From Lachnospiraceae bacterium (GTDB lineage: Bacteria > Bacillota > Clostridia > Lachnospirales > Lachnospiraceae), in contig SVEL01000005.1 of the NCBI GenBank assembly GCA_015057425.1, forward strand, positions 1 through 64,000: a stretch of DNA of 64,000 nt, in the 5' to 3' direction. Positions 57,026-64,000 of this stretch are shown here, piece by piece. The notes under the pieces are model-generated. The model ran no database searches and was not told where the DNA came from. It saw nothing but the letters and a program-made list of their open reading frames with translations. The stretch's first letter is position 1. Each line of letters begins with the position of its first letter. Made by a program: the position numbers and the translations under genes.

Positions 57026-57535
57026 ATGAAAAAGACTATTATAGACGCAAGTCAACTTGAACTGGAAGAAAAAGTTGTTTCAATTAAACGTGTAACTAAA
57101 GTAGTTAAGGGTGGTCGTAATATGAGATTCTCAGCTTTAGTTGTAGTTGGTGATGGCAACGGACACGTTGGAGCAGGTTTAGGAAAGGCTGCTGAAATTC
57201 CTGAAGCTATTCGCAAGGGAAAAGAAGATGCTATGAAGAAACTCATCGCTGTACCTGTTGATGAAAACTTAAGTATTCCACATGATATTATAGGAAATTT
57301 TGGAAGTGCTTCAGTATTGCTTAAGAGAGCTAAAGACGGTACTGGTATTATCGCCGGCGGTCCTGCACGTAACGTGCTTGAACTTGCAGGTCTTAAGAAT
57401 ATCAGAACAAAATCTTTAGGTTCAAACAATAAGCAGAATGTTGTACTTGCTACAATTCAGGGATTATCTGAGTTAAAGACTCCAGAAGAAGTTGCAAAGC
57501 TTCGCGGAAAATCTGTTGAAGAGATTTTAGGCTAA
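57026..57535 (+). CDS. rpsE: 30S ribosomal protein S5
   Basis: 169 aa with [20 protein letters not shown] and [19 protein letters not shown]. It is at the mRNA entry and helps accuracy; the spectinomycin loop ([11 protein letters not shown]) looks normal. Confidence 0.98.
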   Translation: MKKTIIDASQLELEEKVVSIKRVTKVVKGGRNMRFSALVVVGDGNGHVGAGLGKAAEIPEAIRKGKEDAMKKLIAVPVDENLSIPHDIIGNFGSASVLLKRAKDGTGIIAGGPARNVLELAGLKNIRTKSLGSNNKQNVVLATIQGLSELKTPEEVAKLRGKSVEEILG

Positions 57536-57550
57536 TAGGAGGATATAAAG

Positions 57551-57733
57551 ATGGCAGATAAATTAAAAATTACACTTGTAAAATCACCTATTGGTGCTGT
57601 ACCAAAGCATAAGAAGACAGTTGAAGCTTTGGGCTTAAAGAAGCTTAACAAGACTGTTGAAATGCCTGATAACGAAGCAGTTAGAGGTATGATTTGGCAG
57701 GTTAGACATTTAGTAAAAGTAGAAGAAATCTAA
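57551..57733 (+). CDS. rpmD: 50S ribosomal protein L30
   Basis: 60 aa, normal length: [20 protein letters not shown] and [12 protein letters not shown]. Between rpsE and rplO as in most bacteria. Confidence 0.97.
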   Translation: MADKLKITLVKSPIGAVPKHKKTVEALGLKKLNKTVEMPDNEAVRGMIWQVRHLVKVEEI

Positions 57734-57756
57734 CAAAAAATTAAGGAGGTACAGTG

Positions 57757-58197
57757 ATGGATTTATCAAACTTAAAGCCGGCAGAAGGCTCAAAGCATAG
57801 TGATAATTTCAGAAGAGGCCGTGGTCATGCATCAGGAAATGGTAAGACAGCCGGTAAGGGTCATAAAGGACAGAAGGCTCGTTCAGGTGCTCCAAGACCA
57901 GGTTTCGAAGGTGGACAGATGCCTTTATATAGAAGAATTCCTAAGAGAGGATTCACAAACAGAAATTCTAAGGAAATCATCGGAATTAATGTTAGTGCTC
58001 TCGAAAGATTCGATAACGGTGCTGAAGTAACTGTTGAAACACTTATTGAAACAGGTATTGTAAGCAACCCAAGAGATGGTGTTAAGATTCTTGGTAACGG
58101 AGAACTTACAAAGAAACTTACTGTAAAGGCAAATGCTTTCTCAGAAAGCGCTAAAGAAAAAATTGAAGCTGTAGGCGGAACCTGTGAGGTGATCTAA
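57757..58197 (+). CDS. rplO: 50S ribosomal protein L15
   Basis: 146 aa from ATG 57757 ([18 protein letters not shown]), with the Gly-rich [20 protein letters not shown] and RIPKRGF. Shares one base with secY (TAATG), linking L15 and translocase synthesis. Confidence 0.97.
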   Translation: MDLSNLKPAEGSKHSDNFRRGRGHASGNGKTAGKGHKGQKARSGAPRPGFEGGQMPLYRRIPKRGFTNRNSKEIIGINVSALERFDNGAEVTVETLIETGIVSNPRDGVKILGNGELTKKLTVKANAFSESAKEKIEAVGGTCEVI

Positions 58198-59549
58198 TGT
58201 TTAAGACATTTATTAATGCATTAAAAGTAAAAGAAATCAGAACTAAACTTTTATTTACATTTTTAATGTTGATTATCGTTAGAGTAGGATGCCAGCTTCC
58301 GATTCCGGGTACAGATGGCGAAGTTATCGCAAATGTATTATCTAATTTTGCAGGAGATGGTAGTTTTAACTTCTTCAGTGCATTTACAGGAAGTACATTT
58401 GAACAGATGTCGTTATTTGCACTTGGTATTTCACCATATATTACATCATCAATCATTATGCAGCTCTTAACAATAGCTATTCCAAAGCTTGAAGAGTTGC
58501 AGAAGGATGGTGAATCAGGTAGAAAGAAAATCGCAGAAATCACACGTTATGTAACAGTAGCATTAGCATTAATCGAAGGTATCGCAATGTCAATCGGATT
58601 TGGTAATCAGGGATTGTTCGGAGATGCTGAAGGCGCTAAGCTTGTTATGACAGCTATCGTTGCAGTATCAGCGATGGTTGCAGGTTCAGCAGTTCTTATG
58701 TGGATTGGTGAACGTATTACAGAAAACGGTGTTGGAAATGGTATTTCAATTATATTGTTAATCAACATATTAGCAGGTATTCCTGATGATCTTATAGCTT
58801 TGTTCCAGACAAAGGTATTAGCAGAAGGAATGTCATTTGGTATACGTATAGTAGCAGCAGTTATTATTATTGGGGTAATGTTAGTAATAATCGTTCTTAC
58901 ACTTCTCTTACAGGACGGTGAAAGAAGAATTGCTGTACAGTATGCAAAGAAACTTCAGGGAAGAAAGATGCTCGGTGGTATGTCAACACATATCCCATTG
59001 AAGGTTAACGTAGCAGGTGTTATTCCTGTTATCTTCGCATCATCACTTATGTCATTCCCTGGAATTATAGCCGGATTCTTCGGAGTAACGGCAGGATCAG
59101 AAGGTATTATGGGTAAAATACTCAGCCTTTTATCTACAAACGCATGGTTTGATATTTCAGACGGTTTAAACAGCTTTAAGTGGACATTAGGATTTATCAT
59201 ATACGCAGCACTTGTTGTAGCGTTTGCATATTTCTACACAGCTATTACATTTAATCCAACTGAAGTAGCTAATAATATGAAGAAACAGGGTGGCGCAGTA
59301 CCTGGTATCAGACCTGGTAAGCCAACTGAAGAATACTTAACAAAGATTCTTAATGCAATGGTATTTATCGGAGCAATCGGTCTTTTAATAGTAGCTTCAA
59401 TTCCTGTAGTATTCTCAGGTTTATTCAACGCAAGAGTTTCATTTGGTGGTACATCGATCATTATCGTTGTTGGTGTTATCTTAGAAACACTTAAGAAGAT
59501 TGAATCTATGATGGTTACAAGAAACTATAAAGGATTTTTGAATAACTAA
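58197..59549 (+). CDS. secY: Protein translocase subunit SecY
   Basis: 450 aa, ten membrane segments. LGISPYITSSIIMQLL (plug region), QDGERRIAVQYAKKLQGRKM (cytosolic loop) and PGIRPGKPTEEYLTKIL identify it. It is the channel for secretion and membrane insertion, and serves the signal-peptide proteins in this window such as GH43. Confidence 0.98.
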   Translation: MFKTFINALKVKEIRTKLLFTFLMLIIVRVGCQLPIPGTDGEVIANVLSNFAGDGSFNFFSAFTGSTFEQMSLFALGISPYITSSIIMQLLTIAIPKLEELQKDGESGRKKIAEITRYVTVALALIEGIAMSIGFGNQGLFGDAEGAKLVMTAIVAVSAMVAGSAVLMWIGERITENGVGNGISIILLINILAGIPDDLIALFQTKVLAEGMSFGIRIVAAVIIIGVMLVIIVLTLLLQDGERRIAVQYAKKLQGRKMLGGMSTHIPLKVNVAGVIPVIFASSLMSFPGIIAGFFGVTAGSEGIMGKILSLLSTNAWFDISDGLNSFKWTLGFIIYAALVVAFAYFYTAITFNPTEVANNMKKQGGAVPGIRPGKPTEEYLTKILNAMVFIGAIGLLIVASIPVVFSGLFNARVSFGGTSIIIVVGVILETLKKIESMMVTRNYKGFLNN

Positions 59550-59558
59550 ATACTTAAT

Positions 59559-59607
59559 AAGTCGATGAGAAAATGAAGTGAAAGTTTCATTTTCTCATTG
59601 TCGACTT
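59559..59607 (+). promoter_or_regulatory. Long hairpin between secY and adk
   Basis: AAGTCGA...TCGACTT encloses GAGAAAATGAA/TTCATTTTCTC (59567-59577 with 59586-59596). It is followed by TTACAAAA, not by a clear T-run, so it may be a partial terminator, a processing site or a 3'-end stabiliser. Confidence 0.6.
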
Positions 59608-59649
59608 TACAAAAAATATTAGGTTATCGGTAGAACAAGGAGAATGTCT

Positions 59650-60294
59650 ATGAAGATTATTATGTTAGGTGCACCGGGTGCAGGTAAAGGAACTCAGGCA
59701 AAATTACTTGCTGAGAAATATGAAATCCCACATATCTCTACAGGAGATATTTTTAGAGCAAATATTAAAAATGGTACTGAATTAGGAAAGAAAGCAAAAA
59801 CATACATGGATCAGGGACTTTTAGTTCCGGATGAACTTGTTGTTGATCTTGTTGTAGACAGAGTACAGCAGGAAGATTGCAAGAAAGGTTATATCCTTGA
59901 CGGATTCCCAAGAACAATCCCACAGGCAGAAAGCCTTGATGCAGCACTTGCAAAATTAAATGACAAGATTGATTATGCATTTAATATAGAAGCAGATGAT
60001 GAATTTATCATCAAGAGAATGGCAGGCAGAAGAGCATGTCTCGGATGTGGAGCTACTTATCATATAGTAAACATTCCACCAAAGACAGAGGGAATCTGTG
60101 ATACATGTGGTAAAGAACTTGTAATCAGAGATGATGACCAGCCTGAAACAGTAAAGAAGAGATTAGATGTTTATCATGTACAGACACAGCCACTTATCGA
60201 TTACTACAAAGGAAAAGGTGTATTAATTGATTTCGACGGTACATCTAATATGTACGATGTGTTCAATGCAATGGTAGACATTTTAGGAGCTTAA
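59650..60294 (+). CDS. adk: Adenylate kinase, zinc lid type
   Basis: 214 aa. The P-loop is MLGAPGAGKGTQAK, the hinge DGFPRTIPQ, and the lid holds CLGC and CDTC, a four-Cys zinc site as in Gram-positive enzymes. It balances ATP, ADP and AMP. The ATG at 59650 follows AGGAG by 7 bases; an ATG at 59644 lies too close. map follows after 4 bases. Confidence 0.97.
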   Translation: MKIIMLGAPGAGKGTQAKLLAEKYEIPHISTGDIFRANIKNGTELGKKAKTYMDQGLLVPDELVVDLVVDRVQQEDCKKGYILDGFPRTIPQAESLDAALAKLNDKIDYAFNIEADDEFIIKRMAGRRACLGCGATYHIVNIPPKTEGICDTCGKELVIRDDDQPETVKKRLDVYHVQTQPLIDYYKGKGVLIDFDGTSNMYDVFNAMVDILGA

Positions 60295-60298
60295 TAAT

Positions 60299-61054
60299 AT
60301 GTCAATATCAATTAAATCCCAAAGAGAAATAGAGCTTATGAGAGAGGCAGGTAAAATACTTGCTACAGTTCATGAAGAGCTTGAGAAAATGATTAAGCCG
60401 GGAATATCAACATACGATATTGATAAAAAAGGTTATGAGCTCATAAAGAGCTTCGGATGTGAACCTTCATTTTTAGATTATGAAGGTTATCCGGCTTCAA
60501 TTTGTGTTTCTGTTAATGATGAAGTCGTACATGGCATACCATCAAAGAACAGAATATTAAAAGATGGCGATATTGTAAGCCTTGACGCAGGAGTTATATA
60601 CAAAGGGTATCAGTCAGATGCAGCAAGAACATGGCCGGTAGGTGAGATAAGTGAAGAAGCTGCAAGACTTATTCAGGTAACAAGAGAGAGCTTTTTTGAA
60701 GGCATTAAATATGCGAAAGAAGGCTGTCATCTTCACGAAATATCCGCAGCAATTGATGAATACTGCAGAAGCCGCGGATATGGAATTGTAAGAGACCTGG
60801 TAGGGCACGGAATCGGAAAGGAACTTCACGAAGATCCGCAGATACCAAACTTCAAGCAGTTAAGAAGAGGACCAAAGCTTATGGCAGGTATGACACTTGC
60901 CATAGAACCGATGATTAATCAGGGAACATACAAAGTTAATTTCCTTGATGATGGTTGGACAGTAGTAACAGCTGATGGAAAGTTGTCCGCACATTATGAG
61001 AATACAGTTCTTGTAACTAAGGGCGAACCTGAAATCTTATCCTTAAACAAATAA
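60299..61054 (+). CDS. map: Methionine aminopeptidase type I
   Basis: 251 aa. The five metal ligands are visible: Asp in [17 protein letters not shown] (two), His in [12 protein letters not shown], Glu in AIEPMIN and Glu in HYENTVLVT. It removes the start Met of new proteins. It lies 4 bases after adk. Confidence 0.97.
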   Translation: MSISIKSQREIELMREAGKILATVHEELEKMIKPGISTYDIDKKGYELIKSFGCEPSFLDYEGYPASICVSVNDEVVHGIPSKNRILKDGDIVSLDAGVIYKGYQSDAARTWPVGEISEEAARLIQVTRESFFEGIKYAKEGCHLHEISAAIDEYCRSRGYGIVRDLVGHGIGKELHEDPQIPNFKQLRRGPKLMAGMTLAIEPMINQGTYKVNFLDDGWTVVTADGKLSAHYENTVLVTKGEPEILSLNK

Positions 61055-61085
61055 CTTTATTATTATATTAATACGGAGGTATGAT

Positions 61086-61304
61086 ATGTCAAAATCTGAT
61101 GTAATTGAAATTGAAGGAACAGTGTTGGAAAAGTTACCAAATGCAATGTTTCAGGTAGAACTTGAAAATGGTCATAAGGTACTTGCACATATAAGCGGGA
61201 AGCTTCGTATGAACTTTATACGTATTCTTCCGGGCGACAAAGTAACTATCGAAATGTCACCATATGATTTAACAAAGGGACGTATTATTTGGAGAGATAA
61301 GTAA
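61086..61304 (+). CDS. infA: Translation initiation factor IF-1
   Basis: 72 aa, the usual length: [39 protein letters not shown] and [10 protein letters not shown]. It binds the A site of the 30S subunit during initiation. A KOW-domain gene often found between map and infA in Gram-positive bacteria is absent here. Confidence 0.98.
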   Translation: MSKSDVIEIEGTVLEKLPNAMFQVELENGHKVLAHISGKLRMNFIRILPGDKVTIEMSPYDLTKGRIIWRDK

Positions 61305-61319
61305 TTCATTTTTGATGTT

Positions 61320-61487
61320 CCGGATTTAACAATATCATTTTCAGCACGCTTGCGCTATACTGCGCACGCAACGGTACTAAGCCGCTTGATTATGATACAA
61401 TTAATCAACTTCGTTGATATTGTATCCAATCAATCGCCTAAGGACCGGCGGCTCCATAATGCTTCAAATGATAATTGTTAAATCCGG
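61320..61487. repeat. 168-bp element with 21-bp terminal inverted repeats and inner hairpins
   Basis: CCGGATTTAACAAT (61320-61333) pairs with 61474-61487 and ATCATTT (61334-61340) with 61466-61472, one base bulged. Inside are GCTTGCGC/GCGCACGC (61348-61355 with 61362-61369) and a long hairpin GATACAAT..ATCAAC-ttc-GTTGAT..TTGTATC (61394-61426) flanked by GATT/AATC and GCCGC/GCGGC pairings. It is non-coding and lies between infA and the rpmJ promoter. It looks like a MITE-type insertion or a branched RNA. Confidence 0.8.
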
Positions 61488-61534
61488 AAGAAAGAGTGAA
61501 AGACTTGTATTTGTAAAATAATTGAAATTTGGAC

Positions 61535-61563
61535 TTGCAAATTAAAAATTCCTATGTTATAAT
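61535..61563 (+). promoter_or_regulatory. Promoter of rpmJ and the alpha operon
   Basis: TTGCAA (61535-61540) and TATAAT (61558-61563), 17-nt spacer, 34 bases before rpmJ. It would restart transcription after the 168-bp element. Confidence 0.72.
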
Positions 61564-61597
61564 CGTTTTTGGACTTTTTTGAAAGGAGGATTTTTCT

Positions 61598-61711
61598 GTG
61601 AAAGTAAGATCATCAGTTAAACCAATTTGCGAAAAATGCAAAATCATTAAAAGAAAAGGAAGCATCAGAGTAATCTGTGAAAATCCTAAGCACAAACAGA
61701 GACAGGGTTAA
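61598..61711 (+). CDS. rpmJ: 50S ribosomal protein L36
   Basis: 37 aa from GTG 61598: [20 protein letters not shown] then [13 protein letters not shown]. The zinc ribbon is C-x2-C...C-x4-H, so this is the Cys-containing, zinc-binding form. AAAGGAGG lies 8 bases upstream. Normal place between infA and rpsM. Confidence 0.95.
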   Translation: MKVRSSVKPICEKCKIIKRKGSIRVICENPKHKQRQG

Positions 61712-61726
61712 TTAAAACTTTGTATA

Positions 61727-61977
61727 TAGTATGAGTGAGGAGTTAGAAGCTGTTCGCTCATTTTTGTGCGTTTAAGTTTGCGGCTGCAGTAATGAAACAC
61801 TAGGGTGAGTGTAGAGGATAAACTCTCAATTCTTTGCACAAGGTTTAGGGTGGAGTTACTTCATTATATTAAATTACAAAGAAAAAGTTATGAAGGTGGC
61901 GCACACATTTCAGACGTCAATTGACGGGCTGCGCAAGGATAGTAACTTAAACATTATTGATGGAGGTGTAATACAAC
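61727..61977 (+). ncRNA. Structured leader between rpmJ and rpsM
   Basis: The 266-base gap opens with TGAGTG...CGCTCA followed by TTTTT, a weak terminator-like hairpin. Just before rpsM there is a three-tier stem: AAGTTA/TAACTT (61885-61890 with 61943-61948), GCGCA/TGCGC (61899-61903 with 61930-61934) and CGTC-aatt-GACG (61915-61926). S4 represses the alpha operon in other bacteria through a leader at this place; rpsD here is the third gene downstream. The S4 link is inference. Confidence 0.55.
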
Positions 61978-62346
61978 ATGGCTCGTATTTCAGGTGTTGA
62001 TTTACCAAGAGAAAAACGTATTGAAATCGGATTAACTTATATTTATGGTATAGGTAGAGTTAGCTCAAACAAGATTTTAGAGCAGGCTAACGTAGATCCA
62101 AATACACGTGTTAGAGACTTAACAGACGATGAAGTTAAGAGAATTAGTGCTGTAATCGATGAAAGTTACACTGTTGAAGGTGATTTAAGAAGAGATGTTG
62201 CAATGAACATCAAGAGATTACAGGAAATCGGATGCTACAGAGGAATCCGTCATAGAAAAGGACTTCCTGTTCGTGGTCAGAAGACTAAGACAAATGCTAG
62301 AACAAGAAAAGGTCCTAAGAAAACAGTTGCTAATAAGAAGAAATAA
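61978..62346 (+). CDS. rpsM: 30S ribosomal protein S13
   Basis: 122 aa: [40 protein letters not shown] and a basic tail [17 protein letters not shown] that touches P-site tRNA. First gene after the leader. Confidence 0.98.
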   Translation: MARISGVDLPREKRIEIGLTYIYGIGRVSSNKILEQANVDPNTRVRDLTDDEVKRISAVIDESYTVEGDLRRDVAMNIKRLQEIGCYRGIRHRKGLPVRGQKTKTNARTRKGPKKTVANKKK

Positions 62347-62416
62347 TAAATAATCTTTGCAACAAATTACTATTAATTAAGAAGAAATTAGAACCCATAA
62401 GGGAGGTTAGTTTAAA

Positions 62417-62812
62417 ATGGCTAAACAGGTTACAAAAAAAGTGACAAAGAAGCGCGTTAAGAAAAACGTTGAACACGGACAGGCACATATCCAGTCATCA
62501 TTTAATAACACAATCGTTACATTAACAGATGCACAGGGTAATGCATTATCATGGGCAAGTGCCGGTGGTCTTGGATTTAGAGGTTCAAGGAAATCTACTC
62601 CTTATGCAGCTCAGATGGCAGCAGAAACTGCTACAAAGGCAGCTTTGGTACATGGCTTAAAGTCAGTAGATGTTATGGTTAAAGGTCCTGGTTCAGGACG
62701 TGAAGCAGCTATCCGTGCGCTTTCAGCAAGTGGATTAGAAGTTACAAGTATTAAGGACGTAACACCGGTTCCACACAATGGATGTCGCCCACCAAAGCGT
62801 AGAAGAGTCTAA
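62417..62812 (+). CDS. rpsK: 30S ribosomal protein S11
   Basis: 131 aa with [34 protein letters not shown] and C-terminal [15 protein letters not shown]. It forms the 30S platform around the mRNA exit. Confidence 0.98.
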   Translation: MAKQVTKKVTKKRVKKNVEHGQAHIQSSFNNTIVTLTDAQGNALSWASAGGLGFRGSRKSTPYAAQMAAETATKAALVHGLKSVDVMVKGPGSGREAAIRALSASGLEVTSIKDVTPVPHNGCRPPKRRRV

Positions 62813-62830
62813 TCAGGAGGTGTAATTCAC

Positions 62831-63424
62831 ATGGCAGTAAATAAAGTTCCTGTTCTTAAGAGATGTAGATCACTTGGTATGGATCCAGTTTACTTAGGAA
62901 TAGATAAAAAATCAAAAAGACAGTTAGTAAGAGCTAACAAGAAGATTAGCGAATACGGACTTCAGTTAAGAGAAAAGCAGAAAGCTAAATTTATATATGG
63001 TGTTTTAGAAAAACCTTTCAGAAACCTTTTTGCAAGAGCACAGAAGATGCAGGGTATGGCTGGTGAAAATCTTATGATTTTACTTGAGCTCAGACTTGAC
63101 AACGTAATCTTCCGTCTCGGTTATGCTAGAACAAGAAGAGAAGCTAGACAGATAGTTGATCATAAGCATGTTTTAGTTAACGGTAAGTGCGTAAACATCC
63201 CTTCATACACAGTTAAGCCAGGCGATGTTATCGAAATCAGAGAAAAGAGCAAGAGCTCACAGAGATACAAAGATATTCTTGCAGTTACAGAAGGAAGACT
63301 TGTTCCAGAGTGGCTTGAAGCAGATCATGACAACCTTAAGGGTGTTGTTAAGAATGCTCCAACAAGAGAAAATATTGAAGTACCTGTAAATGAAATGCTT
63401 ATCGTCGAATTATATTCTAAATAA
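62831..63424 (+). CDS. rpsD: 30S ribosomal protein S4
   Basis: 197 aa with QLREKQKAKFIYGVLEKPFR, RLGYARTRREARQIVDHKHV and the S4 domain GKCVNIPSYTVKPGD. The N-terminus is shorter than in E. coli S4 and lacks the zinc Cys cluster. S4 starts 30S assembly. It lies between rpsK and rpoA, unlike in Bacillus, where rpsD is elsewhere. Confidence 0.97.
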   Translation: MAVNKVPVLKRCRSLGMDPVYLGIDKKSKRQLVRANKKISEYGLQLREKQKAKFIYGVLEKPFRNLFARAQKMQGMAGENLMILLELRLDNVIFRLGYARTRREARQIVDHKHVLVNGKCVNIPSYTVKPGDVIEIREKSKSSQRYKDILAVTEGRLVPEWLEADHDNLKGVVKNAPTRENIEVPVNEMLIVELYSK

Positions 63425-63457
63425 TTCGTTTTAATCCGAAGAAGGAGGGGCTTTATA

Positions 63458-64000
63458 GTGTTCGATTTTGAAAAACCAGTTATTGAGATTGTAACAATCT
63501 CAGAAGACAAGAAATATGGCAAGTTTGTAGTTGAACCTCTTGAAAGAGGATATGGTACAACACTTGGAAACTCACTTAGAAGAATTATGCTTTCCTCACT
63601 TCCAGGCTCAGCTGTAAGTCAGGTTAAGATAGACGGAATTCAGCATGAATTTTCATCTATCCCGGGTGTAAAGGAAGATGTTACTGAAATTATCATGAAC
63701 ATCAAGAGTTTATCCATAAAGAACTCTAGCAGTACAAATGAACCAAAAGTAGCATATATCGAAGTTAGCGGTGACGGAGTTGTTACAGCTGCTGATATAC
63801 AGACAAATGACCCAGATATCGAAATACTTAATCCGGACTTAGTTATTGCTACACTTAATGGTGGCGCTGATAGCAAGTTATATATGGAATTAACTATTAC
63901 AAAGGGTAGAGGCTTCGTTGGAGCTGATAAGAATAAGAATCAGGAAGCACCTATTGGTGTTATCTCTATTGATTCTATCTATACACCTGTAGAAAGAGTT
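63458..64000 (+). CDS. rpoA: RNA polymerase subunit alpha, N-terminal part
   Basis: GTG at 63458 with AAGGAGGGG 9 bases upstream; 181 residues are seen before the window ends, without the C-terminal domain. [20 protein letters not shown] and [20 protein letters not shown] are the diagnostic dimerisation segments of alpha-NTD. rplQ would be expected next. Confidence 0.97.
   Translation, partial: MFDFEKPVIEIVTISEDKKYGKFVVEPLERGYGTTLGNSLRRIMLSSLPGSAVSQVKIDGIQHEFSSIPGVKEDVTEIIMNIKSLSIKNSSSTNEPKVAYIEVSGDGVVTAADIQTNDPDIEILNPDLVIATLNGGADSKLYMELTITKGRGFVGADKNKNQEAPIGVISIDSIYTPVERV

Noticed and set aside
61320-61487. tRNA or tmRNA gene
   Set aside because: No acceptor stem with CCA, T-loop or anticodon arm pattern fits; the outer stem is 21 bp, far longer than in tRNA.

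Overview
The window looks like chromosome from a motile, carbohydrate-degrading low-GC Firmicute, most likely a Lachnospiraceae (Clostridia). The evidence is AT-rich DNA, GGAGG-type ribosome binding sites, near-consensus sigma-A promoters with 17-nt spacers, a zinc-type S14, rpsD inside the alpha operon, and clostridial flagellin and GH43/GH127 genes. The species cannot be fixed from sequence reading alone. No rRNA or tRNA genes were seen.

Layout. 1-1040: an accessory fragment. It holds the start of an IS3-type transposase gene with a hairpin over its ribosome binding site, two copies of a multi-hairpin repeat, and a decayed toxin-antitoxin pair. 1041-11830: one co-directional locus for handling fatty acids and lipids: FakB/DegV, FakA, an MFS/GPH transporter, an AMP-ligase-ACP fusion, two PlsC-like acyltransferases, an alpha/beta hydrolase with an apparent Cys nucleophile, a second AMP-ligase, a free ACP and a phosphopantetheinyl transferase. 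Together they could activate, carry and transfer acyl chains. 11839-19784: rpoB-rpoC with their own promoter and terminator. 19804-23267: four minus-strand genes (degenerate HD-GYP protein, GNAT, YitT, SurA-like). 23378-24416: a solo zinc-binding lipoprotein. 24448-29100: the str operon rpsL-rpsG-fusA-tuf.

29105-30840 is the strangest stretch. It holds 33-bp tandem repeats, then nine 63-bp repeats that each fold into a hairpin and also read as an open Cys/Lys-rich ORF, then a PD-(D/E)XK-like nuclease gene, then 25-bp AT-rich repeats. 30918-33235: a DUF1538 membrane protein paired with a PII-like regulator. 33795-45820: an arabinan-use region with a membrane-anchored GH43, an AraC regulator and a GH127. 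A GGDEF sensor protein and a DUF1846 protein lie between them. 45872-48382: a SAM methyltransferase and a flagellin with a sigma-28 type promoter.

48473-64000: the S10-spc-alpha ribosomal superoperon, from rpsJ to a truncated rpoA, including secY, adk, map, infA and rpmJ (37 aa). Three non-coding stretches in it are unusual: a branched ~245-nt leader before rpsJ, a 168-bp element with 21-bp terminal inverted repeats between infA and rpmJ, and a 266-nt leader between rpmJ and rpsM. All functional statements come from motif recognition and gene context; no database search was run.
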